From the NCBI GenBank assembly GCA_002914845.1, contig JXTC01000063.1, positions 445,830 through 509,829 on the forward strand: a DNA stretch of 64,000 nucleotides. Reading direction: 5' to 3'. The translations under genes and the position numbers were made by a program. This document shows, in pieces, positions 34,601-45,913 of the stretch. The notes under the pieces are model-generated. The model was not told the DNA's origin. It saw nothing but the letters and a program-made list of their open reading frames with translations, and ran no database searches. Numbering within the stretch: the stretch's first letter is position 1; each line of letters opens with the position of its first letter. The DNA comes from Trema orientale (lineage: Eukaryota > Streptophyta > Magnoliopsida > Rosales > Cannabaceae).

Positions 34601-37600
34601 AGCACAGCTAACCAATGCACAAGAATTAATTAGTTTGAATATTCATGGTTTTTTTGCGATCGATGATCAATTAATTATGATATATTGGTGGTTAATTCGT
34701 AGAAATTAAATCATGAAATTTTGTTTTATGAACTTTAGATTGCAAAGTCACTTAAAACTTTCTATTGCCCTTTTCTTTCTTATATGTGACCAAATTTAAA
34801 TTATGTGCCTTTTTTTTTTTCACCTTTTGAAGAAGAGACGTATTTGATATGTTCCAATAAGGTTTTCAAAGCAGCACAGCTAGACAAAGTAGAAAGCTAA
34901 GGGCGCGTTTGATATAGGATTCGAATCCTATTCTTCAAATTCAGAAACAACTTTTATGTAAAAAGTTGGAAGGATAAAATATTTATCCTTCCAACTTTCT
35001 ATATAAATGCTGTTTCTAGATTTGAAGAATAGGATTCGAATCTTGCACCAAAAGCGCCCTAATTAACTCTTAGATTTCAAAGGGCCCCTGTGTGATATCA
35101 ACCTTTAATTTGACAAGTAATTTGATTCTAGAAATTGATTTCGTGGGACTTTATGCAAGATTTTAATCGGTAATTAACATCATATAACATAAATGATCTA
35201 AAAAGATATTAAATTAATCGATCTGTACATGATTTAGAACAAGATATGCATATATATATATATAATAATAATAATAATATGACACAATAACATTTCTAAT
35301 GACCTCGCTAGAAAAAAATCATAGCCTCTTTTCTCTTTTTCTCTCAAAAAATCTCTATTGTCACTCTCACAATAGGTCGAAGAGGGAATGTTTTGATCTC
35401 CTTCTCTGGCCTCTCCTCCTTTTTCCCTATCCTCCCTCATCTCCTTGGGGGATTAGAGGATTTTCTATTTTTTTCCTTTTTTTTCTTCAATTTTCTAATA
35501 AGTACACATTTACATCTTGTTATAATACCATATTTGTATGGTTTTCGTATCACCTGATCTTTGATTTGTGTGGATTTTTATTTCGTTTGTTAGATCTTAA
35601 ATATGAGAAAGTTTTTTTTTAGATTTAGATCTGTAATACAGATGAGTCGGTTTCTTTTCGGGCATAGATATCATTTAGTGTTGAAATCATAGAACGCAGT
35701 CTAGTAGCAGATGAAAGTAATTGTTTGATGGTAGTCCTTATTATCTTCTTCTCTTAGAGAATTATGGTATCCCACAATCTTGCACTTGTTGTGTTTATGA
35801 TCTACTTTTTGTCCTCTTTTTGAAGAGTTTGAAATTGTACTCCTCTGTTCTTGTTTAGCTTTTATTAATATTATTCTCTTGAAGAACTCGGTTTTTATCA
35901 AAATAATAATAATAATAATATGAACAAATGGACAAATGTTATTAAGATCTTCACTGATCCAAGAGTTATCAGAAAAAATGTTATTCTATCCCAACAGACC
36001 CACTAATAATCGATTTCCCTTGATTATTGATGACTAAGCTGTCTCATGCATATAAATTTTTGATAAGTTCTTTTCACAATTTACATGTTGGGTGATCATC
36101 TTGGGAATATATGTTTTATAATTGGGATTAGTATCAGTATATCTCTTGGTCATTGAAGATCTAGTGAGAATATTCTTCTTAATTTATACATTAAGTTGGG
36201 CGTAAAAGTGCACTTCTTATATTCGTTTAATATATATATATATATATACTGCAATTATATGTACCACTCGTACCTAAATATCGTGCCAAATATTTATTAA
36301 TTAATTATATTTTTTATGTGAAAAATATTTTTTTATGGTTGATCAGTCACTGCTTATTGATTTTTCTGGTGATGATCATGACGATCAATCTGCTCCGTAG
36401 CTCTACAGATAGGAAGGAATCTTTTAATAGTAAGTACTTAATTAGTTCTGCTTTTGAATACTAATTCGTGTTTCTTTCTTCCTAGCTAATCGTCATTAAC
36501 AAAATAGGATACATGCTATAGCCCTCTAATTATTTACAATATTTTTTTTCTCTTCTTTTGGATTTTGTTCCCTAATTATGTTCCTAACCAACCATGCGTG
36601 TCTCAGCCAAAGATTAAATTAATTAAAGGGGTATTTCAGCAAAAAAAGAATAAATTAATTAATTTATAGAAAAGAAAATTACACTAAAACCTTTAAGTAC
36701 TTGTGATAGTAATATATAACGACATCGTGAAAAACCCATAATCATCCTAGCTTTGTGTTTCAAGGGAATACGATGGTCACACGTGTAAACTTACTATTAA
36801 TATAATCGATGTTTAAGTGTCGCTGTAATTCTCCCATTGCTAGGTATATATTGTTCATGAATTGAAATACGAACGAGCGGTTTTATAAACGTGGAATGCG
36901 ACCTTAAAAAAGAACGTAAATTAATGGAGAGTTAAAGAAATTAAGTAATTGTAAGTCAACAATGTGTCACATCCTTATTCGTATCCAAGATTTTGGATAT
37001 GATCGATAAGTCAAAAAAGAGAAAAAAATAGAAATATGATGATGTTGGTTTGGTATCTGTCTTATTATTTACGACACTCCGTCTGAAAATGATATATAAA
37101 TAATGGACATACACGTATCCTATTAATATATATTTATACTAGTGTTCACGTACACACGTTTCATAATAAAATTAATATCAAAGCAACTAATTAAAAATAA
37201 TGTAGTTGTTATTTATTTCATAACATGATATAAGTTTATTTTTTTTAAGTGCTGAAAGAGATATAGTGTGACAGATTAAACGATCTAAAATTTATCTATA
37301 TTACATCTTAAATTTAGAAAATAAACTTTCAATTCCAATTTAATGCAAAATATATTTTGAGTAGTAATTTATTAATAAATTAAAGAGAGATTAAAATTTT
37401 GTATAAGAATGACTGACTTATAATTTAATTCAGATGTTTGAGTTAATTTACAATCAAGGTGTGAACAAATCTCAACAACAAAGAATATATTTGGTTTCCT
37501 TATTTTCTTTAATAAAGGAATCATGTCAAAAGTTCATTCTATGGTTATTATTATTATGATTGTTTTTTTTTTTTTTGACGCAATTATTATTATGATTATT

Positions 37601-37829
37601 ATATATGTGTAAATGGTAAATAACGTAACATCAAAGGTTACAATATATAAACATCAATATATGCCTTAAAGAGCTTAAAAATAAAAATATCTTTCCAAAA
37701 AAACAAGAGAAATCTTGAAACTGTAAAACAGTCCGCTAAGCCCATTTATTCAGCCCAGTCCGGGAATGGAGTGATAAACAGATTCCATAGGAGATAAAAT
37801 TAAAATAAAAAATAAAAAAGAGAAAGATG
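34601..37829. other. Intergenic with a small MITE and simple repeats
   Basis: It contains the foldback MITE at 34901-35059 and TA/TAA microsatellites (35250-35280, 35902-35922 and 36228-36248). The stretch 35290-35900 ends in a TAA-type tail and could be the 3' end of an old non-LTR retroelement; that is a weak inference. No gene is seen. Confidence 0.45.
34901..35059. mobile_element. Tourist-like foldback MITE, 159 bp
   Basis: An almost complete inverted repeat. The left arm starts GGGCGCGTTTGAT, continues GGATTCGAATCCTATTCTTC, and ends AAAGTTGGAAGGATAAA. The right arm is its reverse complement with few changes and ends AAAGCGCCC. TAA flanks both sides (34898-34900 and 35060-35062), the duplication expected for PIF/Harbinger transposases. 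Confidence 0.85.
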
Positions 37830-38535
37830 ACTTTGGTTTGGTTGGGTAGAATGAAATTGAATGCAATGGTAATCGTAATAGGAATAAGAATGGAAAGGAA
37901 AAGAAAGGTGATTATTTTGTTTGGTTGAAACGTTGGAATCAACTATGGAATGTAATGGAATTAATTGTACTTTAACTAATATACCCCTGATTTTGAATTA
38001 ATTTTTTTTTAAAAAAATGAATACTATCACTATTGGAAAAAAGAAAATAGTTATACTTATGGTATTGATTAAATAGATTCAATTACCAATATAAAAATAG
38101 ATTAAATTTTTTGTGGTAGTAAAATTAATATTTTAATAATTACTCATTATTATTTACCATATTAATATAACATACGAAATGTATATTAGAAAACAAAAAT
38201 ATAGTAATTGGATGATATGAGGAAAAAGATGATTTGTAAGTGGTTTAGTCATAGATATAGATGCAAGTTTTATACTTAGTTTAGTCATAAATATGAGGAA
38301 GAAAATGATAATGAGGGGGCAAAATGTGTTAAATGAGGGGTAAAAAGGAAAAAAGTGGCTAACTTAGGAATGTAATGGCCTTTATATCTATTTTCAAGTG
38401 TAATTCTAATTCCTTTATTTGATGTAATAGTCATTACATTGTAAAGACTATTCATAAGTAAAAAGTGAAACCAAACAATATAAGGGCATTATATTTCATT
38501 CCATTACATTCCATTACTATCAACCAAACACCACC
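37830..38535. mobile_element. Harbinger-like non-autonomous element
   Basis: The left end CTTTGGTTTGGTTGGGTAGA and the inverted right end GGTGGTGTTTGGTTGATAGT share the TTTGGTTG core, followed by inverted AATGGAATG-type repeats. The right flank is TAA and the left TGA, so a TAA duplication with one change is possible. About 706 bases, AT-rich and non-coding. Confidence 0.5.
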
Positions 38536-38849
38536 TAACTGTGCATAGTCGGAAAATCTCCGGAAGAAACAAAACAAATAAATATGGAAAAGGACGTAGG
38601 CAGGTCAAAGCAACTGGTATGATGGGAATAGGAATGCCCGGTTCTATGTGCCCATTCGTGCTTCAATTAATTACCAGCCTGGATACGTGCCTAAGACACG
38701 TGTCTCCTATTATTATTGGTTTTCTGGGTAAAAGGACAAGACATATGTTGGTGCTGAGTCAAAAAAGTGAGACACGTGTTGAACTTCTATTACGGAAAAA
38801 GGCGGCTAAGAGAAAAAAAAAAAAAGAGAGAGAGAGATTTTGATTTTTT

Positions 38850-39215
38850 ATGGTAATTTTTAAAAAAAATTGAAAAATCCCGGAATTTAAAATTGTTCTG
38901 AAAAATCCCGGATTTAATTAAAAAAATATTACTTTTAAAAATATTTATAAAAATACCACTTTTTATTAATTGATAAAATATTTAAGGTAGCTAGTCGAAT
39001 TACCTGAGATAACTTGAACAGTTACTTCAAGTAACTGAATTGGTTACTCTAAGTAACCTAACTGGTTACCTCGAGTACTATTGAAAAATACCAATTTTGA
39101 AGAACAAAGGTATTTTTCAAAATATTTTTTAAAAGTGATATTTTTCTAAATCAAACCGGGTTTTTTCAAAAAAATCAGTCCATCCGGGATTTCTCAAATT
39201 TTGGTACTTTGGGCC
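38850..39215. mobile_element. Foldback element with GTTACT-type centre
   Basis: The left arm (AAAAATCCCGG, then ATATTACTTTTAAAAATATTT) is inverted imperfectly in the right arm (39110-39200, ending near CCGGGATTT). The centre has repeated GTTACT/AGTAAC units around 39015-39070. There is no coding capacity; boundaries are approximate. Confidence 0.5.
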
Positions 39216-39335
39216 TGGATTTTTGTAATAAGCCCAGAAAAATAAAAAAAAAATAAAAAAGAAGAAAGGACACAGGTGAAGTAGGATGGCAGAGGAACAA
39301 CCGGTTCCTTATCCTCATCCATACTTCTATTATAG

Positions 39336-39336
<1 letters not shown>

Positions 39337-39395
<59 letters not shown>
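39337..39395. repeat. TA microsatellite, about 59 bp
   Basis: An uninterrupted TA dinucleotide run, probably length-variable between individuals. Confidence 0.95.
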
Positions 39396-39399
<4 letters not shown>

Positions 39400-39540
39400 A
39401 GGAGCTAGTCTAATAAGTATTTTTTTTATAACGGTCAAAATTAATATAAGTGTTAGATTAAAATCTAACAGCCAAAATTGATGTAATTACCGATAATGAA
39501 TAAAAAAAATACATGTTATTTATATATATATAGATAATGC
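39396..39540. mobile_element. Short MITE, same family as 63305-63560
   Basis: The left side (CTAGTCTAATAAGTATTTTT, then AACGGTCAAAATT) is inverted on the right (AATTGATGTAAT, ACCGATAATGAA, AAAAAATACATG) around a central GTTAGATTAAAATCTAAC palindrome. The left end matches the left end of the 63305 element. Confidence 0.5.
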
Positions 39541-40299
39541 TAGTTATCTTAAATAGTTTACCAAATTTTTAATACTAATACATGTGGCAAGTGAGAGTTA
39601 TCACAATAGATGGAGATCTTCTGTCTAATTCTCTGTCCACTAGATAAGAAGAGGATACCTCATTATAATTATTTTGCCTCACATGCTTTCTCTCTTAAGT
39701 CTATTAATGGAAGAGCCTCTCTTGAGGAATTGGGTAAAATGACATTATGAAAAAATTTAATGTACAAAATAACTTTCCAAAAATATTAATTAGCAAAATG
39801 ACTTTCTTCTTTTGAAAAAAAAATGAAAAATTATTTTAATAAAAATTAGTTAAGATTAGTGTAAGATTAATAATTAGATTAGTGTTGCTGACTTGGAATT
39901 GAAAAAAAAATTAAAAACTAAATTGAAAAAAAATTCTCTTTTCTTTGACATCCTCTCTCTCTCTCTCTCTTCTCTTCTTTTGAAGATCAAAAAAAGTGGG
40001 ATTCATCCTCTTCAATCATGTATTGACTCTATTTTCTCAGACAACAATCTATCTACCCAAAGATCTCACAAAAATTGAAGAATTGTCTCAAGTGTCATAT
40101 TTCACTGCATTAGATTGAAGGAGAAAAAAAGTGAAAAAGTTAGTTAGTTAGATCAACTTATTCTCGCTTTTAAGTTATTGTTTATATATTTATTTGATAA
40201 TATACAAGTATTTTTCACTTAAAAGTATAATTTTGTAGAAAATAAATGAGTTTCGAAGTTAAAAAAAAAGTTGGAATAGTCGAATAGCAGAGGTTAAGG

Positions 40300-40560
40300 A
40301 CGAACTGTAATTTAGCGACCATATGTAGTTGAAGATGATCGAACAGTTGCTCGGTTATCACTATGGTCGTTTAAGCGACCTTTAGCGACCTTAAAGGTCG
40401 CTCTGTTTTCACTAAGGTCGCTCAAGCATAAAACCAGTCACTCAGGTTGAACGATCTATCATTCATCTTCAAGGTCGCTTTGTTATTTATATGGTCGCTT
40501 AAGCATAAAAATGGTCTCATTTATCTTCAAGGTTGTCCGGCATAAAGAGGTTACTTAATG
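40300..40560. repeat. Left cluster of GGTCGCT motifs in the MULE
   Basis: At least seven exact copies of GGTCGCT or its complement lie within 190 bases (about 40314, 40374, 40384, 40396, 40416, 40473 and 40493), plus near matches. Subterminal repeats of this kind often bind transposase; that role is inferred here. Confidence 0.8.
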
Positions 40561-40805
40561 CCTCTTGGCCAGTATGAAAAATTTTAATAATGCCGTTTAT
40601 TCCAATTATATCTATAATTTAATTTTTTTTAAATATTTGATAACTTAATGATTTTTTTCATATCATCATAGGTATAGATTACATATACATTTATGTAGAA
40701 TGCAATAATAAATAGAAAAAGATGGAAAACAACAATTGAGAATAGTTTGGAAGTGGTTTTACCAAAGGCTTTATAATTGACAGGAGTATCAAGTTTCTTG
40801 AATTA

Positions 40806-42110
40806 GTGAACAAAATTTACAATAGAGCACATATCGACCAAAATGTATATAGTATTAAGATAACACATAAGGTCGCCGATGACATTCATAATAAAACTGC
40901 ACCAAATCACATTTACGGAGACTTAGATATTGAGGATCTTATGAATTTTTATAGAAATGATTTTACAATTACTCTACATGTCTTCCTTGAAGAGAATCAA
41001 GATAATAGAAAAACAATATTTGTCAATGATGATGGTGATGGCGATAAGTTTAATAATGACAACATGGAACTTGATTTTGAGGGATGTTCTAACGATGACT
41101 ATTTTGGGTGTCATATCATGGAACAAGTTTCAAATAGTACAAGATCTATTCAGAATGATGTTTTTGGTCAATATGAACATTCGTTGCAGATATGTACAGT
41201 TAGCATGGAAAATCATGAAGGGATCACAGGTTCTAATCTAACACCAGAAAAGATAGTGCATGAAGATGAACTCAAAAGAGGTGACAAAGTTACCAAGGAA
41301 ATGGACGAAGTACGTGAGGGAAATGAAGAAGTACACGAGAAGGGTCACATTATCCATTATCAAGATGCTAACATATTTGAGGAAGATGCTACCTGTTCGA
41401 CTCACAAGTAAGTCCTAGAAGTAGGAGACACGATGATCTATTTTAACGATGGGTCAATACTTTTCCAGTAAAACTGAATTGAATTATAAGTTGAGTCTCA
41501 TTGTCATTAATGGGAAATTTGAAATGAAGACAAAAAAATCAACCAAATCATTAAAGGAAGTTCGATGTGTCAATGAAGATGCTCATAGAGAGTTCGTACA
41601 AGAAAGACGAAAGATTCTAATTTTTTTATCATTAGGCAATATAATAGTGTTCACACTTGCTCATTGATGAACCGATCAGTCAATCACAGACAAGCATCTA
41701 GTCGTATGATTGGAGCTCGAATGTAAGGACACTTTAAAGATAGTAAGAACCCATCTAACCCAAAAATTCTCATGAGATTTATGCGTGAAGAAATGAAGGT
41801 TTAAGTAAGTTATTGGAAGGCTTGGAAAGGAAAGCAATGAGCTCAGAATATGATAAGAGGAACGGCTGAAGAAAGTTTTGCCATGCTTCCCTCATACTGC
41901 CACATGCTCAAGCGAGTTATTTCCGGCACGGTTATTCACATCGAGGTTGATTCAGAGAGCATATTCAAGTACTTTTTTATGGATTTAGGAGTGGCTATAC
42001 GAGGTTTTACATACATGAGAAAAGTTATTAGTATAGATGCATCATAGATCAAAATGAAACAAAAAGGCATGTTAATAGTTGCAACTACACAAGATAGTGA
42101 GTTTCACACT
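40806..42110 (+). pseudogene. MuDR-family transposase, N-terminal part only
   Basis: Fragments in order: an acidic N-terminal region open at 40806-41411 (201 codons); then, in a shifted frame from 41449, the MuDR DNA-binding domain (FSSKTELNYKLSLIVINGKF, then KKSTKSLKEVRCV); and from about 41850 the start of the MULE transposase domain (RGTAEESFAMLPSYCHMLKR, IEVDSESIFKYFF, VISIDAS). Stops and frameshifts separate the pieces. The similarity stops just after the first catalytic Asp region (IVATTQDSEFH), so the rest of the DDE domain is missing. Confidence 0.85.
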
Positions 42111-42169
42111 TACTAGATTGCCAAATTTCATTGAGCAACCTTAAATTACACTAAGCTACCATACCAATT

Positions 42170-43520
42170 GTAGTAAGCGATCTTTAGAACTTCAAAGGTT
42201 GCTCAATACAAATATAGGGTCGCACAAAGTCGCTCAACTTTATAATATTTTTAAAAATCCAAAATTTGAAAGATTTAAATTCTATAAAAAAATAAACCTT
42301 ACCAGAAAAATCCACGGGCAACCGTAAAAGTTCCACTTTTTTGTACCACTATTTTTAGATTGCATGTCTTACCTGTAAATATAATAAATAGTTTTTTCGT
42401 AATATAACTTCCCCCAAGGTTACTTATCAAATAATGGAAGGTCGTCAATAAGTTGGAACTAAAATGGATTGATTGTTGCACTAGAGTTGGACACTAGCAA
42501 CAAAGCACCAAGTAAGTAAACAAAGCATAGCTTCACTCTGTCCTTGGTCCTTTACTTATACCTGTATAGATGACTCAGAACATTAGCAATGTCTACTAGT
42601 TTATGAGCTTTCCCGTCAAAGTATTTATTCATCAATTCTTACTTCTCAGTAACTTTTGCAATCTCTTCATTTGTTGGACCGTGACTGGTGTACAATCCAG
42701 ATATTATTGTAAACTCATTGAGGGAGAACCTAAGTGGTTTTCCCTCTATCAAGAACCAAATTTTATTATTTTTTTTTGGCAATTCACCTTCCTCTGTGCC
42801 AAAGTGCTAGCAAATTGCCTTTTACTAGTCAAGTCCAATAAACAACCTAGCTGAGAATACGCCCTAAATACTTTTTCATCATTTTTTGTTATCCAACTTT
42901 TGATTTTATTAATAACACCTAAAGTTGACCTTACAGTAACTCTTGCTTGAACAGTTATGCTCGTTATAGGCTGTGAGATATTTGGGAGCTTATATATTGA
43001 TATTTTCTTACTACCCTAAAACATATTGTAAAGAACACATTAATGTCTCATTAATATTATGAACAAAGTGAAGAAATACAAACCACAATACCTCAAATAC
43101 AAAAAATAGATAATCTAATATAATTTATTAAAATTTGTATATATTGTGTTCGTTTCTTATTATATAATTGCTAGAATATAAATAAGTATAAACTATTTTA
43201 ATAACATTAATTTAAAAACTACTAATTGGTCGCTTTGTGTATTGTCTCATTGACATTCACTGAGCGACCTTTATAGTGAAAGAGCGACCTTGAGTGACCT
43301 TGAAGATCGCTCTGTGTAATTATAACACAATTATGGTTGCTCAATATATTATCTTTGACAATCAGTGTAGTGACCTTAATATTGATAGAGCGACCTTTAA
43401 GGTCACTCAATATAATTACAACGATAATTATGGTCACTCAATCTATTGTCAATGGCTCAATCTATTATCATATTGATGTTCAATGATCTTCAAAAATCTT
43501 ATAGTCGCTCTTCAAAACGA
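42170..43520. repeat. Right clusters of GGTCGCT motifs in the MULE
   Basis: A small group lies at 42175-42235 and a dense one at 43225-43520, in both orientations, with one-base variants (GGTCACT, GATCGCT, GGTTGCT). They mirror the left cluster. The sequence between them (42240-43220) is AT-rich and non-coding. Confidence 0.75.
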
Positions 43521-44180
43521 AGTGACAAAGAATATCGTTCTTTAGAAATAAAGCAAGAATGAAAATAAAAAAAAATAAAAATTGGTCCTTTTACAAAAAA
43601 TAATCCTTGTATTCAAATTCATATCAAATTTTATATTTGAATCACTTATTATTTTTTGAGTATTAAATAAGTTATGCAAACTGAAATTCAAGTAAATTCG
43701 CAATTTAAAAGTAAAAAATTTTAAAATTTCTTACAAATCATTGAGATTTATTGGATGGAGGTGGCAATGGAGGCTCATGTAGCAATGGAAGTGGAAGCTC
43801 TTTACTACCTTCCATTTTCTCTATGCTCCCAAGCTCTTGAAAAGAGAATATAGAAGAATACTGCTACAGACCTGCACTTGTAGATGGAGGAAAGCGAAGA
43901 AAGGTGTTCAAGGAGAAGAGAGGGGTGCTGGCGAGCCTGGACGATGTAGGGGGAAGAAGAAGGATTCTTTTTTGCATGTTACTATTTTCTTTAAGTCACT
44001 TTAAGTCGTATAATATAATATATGTTATTAGTTATCATTAATATATGATAAATAATTAATTATCTATTAATTAGTGCTAACTGAATTTAATTAGATCTAT
44101 TGAAATAAAAAAATTAAAAATAAATAAGAAAGTCATTTTGCTAAATTCGGTTTCTAAGGTTGCCATTTTGCCAAAGCACT

Positions 44181-45913
44181 CAAACTAATGAGGAAGAAGA
44201 TATGTCTAGAGGAAGCAGTGCACGTGACATGAAGGTAGTTGTGTCAGAATTTTATCCTCATAAAGTGGTCCACATGTCAAAAGGTTATAAGTTTAATTTA
44301 AAATAATAATAATAAAATTAATTAAATAAATAATGGGTGACGTGGTATAACTGCTCAGTTTATGGAATGTGAAAAATGAAAAATTGAATGGATATTTTTA
44401 ATATCCAATAACCACCCACTTTCTTGATGGGAAAAAGTGGACAAAGAGGTTATAAAAAAACTAAAAGGTCCATGTCGTAGCCTAAAAGAGAGATACGCTA
44501 AATTTTTAGCCTGTGAAAATCCATCTCTGAGAGATCTCTCATAAAGAGGAATAGGATAGAAGATCTGGATTTTATCTACTGGTTGTCTTACTCAATCAAT
44601 AATGGCTGGAGGTACGATCTTTGTCTTGTTCTAAAGATTTTTTTAACATGTGGTATCAGAGCGGACTTTCAGTCTTGTTGTTTAGTGAATATATCGTGCT
44701 TTTGTTAGTTTTACGTTAAATTAGAGAATTTTTCTCTTATACGTACAAAAGCATGATATTCTGTGTAGTAGATTTCTTCTGTAGATATGCTATATATATC
44801 CTGTGAAGTTAATTTAATTTTAGAGATATTATCCTTTTATATCTCATTAGATGTTTGGTTTTATTAAAAAAAATATATATCAGATTTAGCCGTATTTAAG
44901 TTTTTGAGGCAATTATTATTTGGATTTTTATAATTGTCTTATTATATTTTACGGTTGTTAAGTTTTATCAAATTCTTTATGGAGCATTTGAATTGTTAAA
45001 TGCTACGAGGATTTATTGAGATATATATAGGCATGAATTGCTACTTGAATTTTATACACATAATCTGGTTAATTATTTTTGGAATTGTTAATGGATAATA
45101 ATGCTTTTGGTTTGAATGACTATTAATTGAGATAACGTTTTAAATCCATTAATATGGAAAACCAATTGCATGCATATATTTAAATGCTTTATTTATGTAT
45201 GTCTTCTGTTGGAATAACTTTTTGGGAAAGTCGTTTATATGATAATTATTAGCAATGATAATAGTATAGTATTCTATCTCAGATTTCCTTAGAGGAGGGC
45301 AATTGTTAGCAATGATAATTAGATTCCCTTATTATTATTATTATTATTTTTAAGCCATAATACGTGAAAAATCAATTATGTTTTGAGTCCATTACAGTTA
45401 TGGAAAATCTGTTACCTTTTCTTTTAAAAAAAATATATCCATATATATATATATATATATATGAGTTTTATGCGTACTGATATCTATGTTCATTGAGGTA
45501 TGGCTTGGACAATTTTCTAAGCCATATATGGATAATGTTGTTTGCATTTTCAATTAGCAATTTAATTGGAAAATCAGTTATGTTCTCTATTCGCCTAGAA
45601 TTGAAATGATAAGATATATCATACAGGTCCAAGTTGTCTAATTCAGATAATAAAAATAGATATCAAGTTGCAGTTGGATGCAATAAAATCTGGTTGGCCA
45701 GCTAGCTAGAGTCATTTAATTAATATAGTAATTAATGTAGAGTCGTTATCTATTTAATGAACTGTCGATATTGAAATAATACTGTAACAAAAGTATTTTG
45801 CGTTAATCACTGTGTGATTGGCTCAACTTTCAAGTAGAGAAACCATTCCACTAAATTAAACCGGCTTTGAGATTTGGAATCTACCCGAAATCTGTGACCG
45901 TTTCTCAAAGATA
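44181..45913. other. Region upstream of receptor kinase 1
   Basis: It contains the copia LTR and PBS remnant (44252-44662), then AT-rich leader-like DNA. From about 45628 the sequence is shared with 58740-59068, upstream of receptor kinase 2, so it is part of the duplicated unit and probably the promoter and 5' UTR. Confidence 0.6.
44252..44662 (+). mobile_element. Copia-type LTR plus primer-binding site, remnant
   Basis: A TGTCAGAATT...TTTTTTAACA segment of about 397 bases is followed two bases later by TGGTATCAGAGC (44651-44662), the canonical initiator-Met primer site of plant copia elements. No gag-pol or second LTR follows, so only the 5' end is left. The left end is uncertain. Confidence 0.55.

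Larger units (their letters stand above)
39735..44180 (+). mobile_element. Mutator-like element (MULE) with truncated transposase
   Basis: Terminal inverted repeats of about 150 bases: the left starts GGGTAAAATGACA and contains TTAGCAAAATGACTTTCTTC. The right, read inverted, starts TGGCAAAATGGCA and contains TTTAGCAAAATGACTTTCTTA. Between them is a MuDR-type transposase remnant (40806-42110), flanked on both sides by clusters of GGTCGCT motifs. I cannot find a matching 9-base target duplication, so the insertion is old or the ends have slipped. Confidence 0.75.

Noticed and set aside
35290..35925. 3' end of a LINE with a TAA tail
   Set aside because: No reverse transcriptase or endonuclease motif, and the TAA run is also present upstream as a simple repeat; mentioned only as a weak possibility.
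40314..43520. CRISPR-like array from repeated GGTCGCT
   Set aside because: Units are 7 bases, both orientations, irregular spacing, in a plant transposon; not a CRISPR.
45290..45335. Polypurine tract and 3' LTR start for the copia remnant at 44252
   Set aside because: The AGAGGAGGGCAATTG segment is followed by TGTTAGC, which does not match the TGTCAGAATT start of the upstream LTR.
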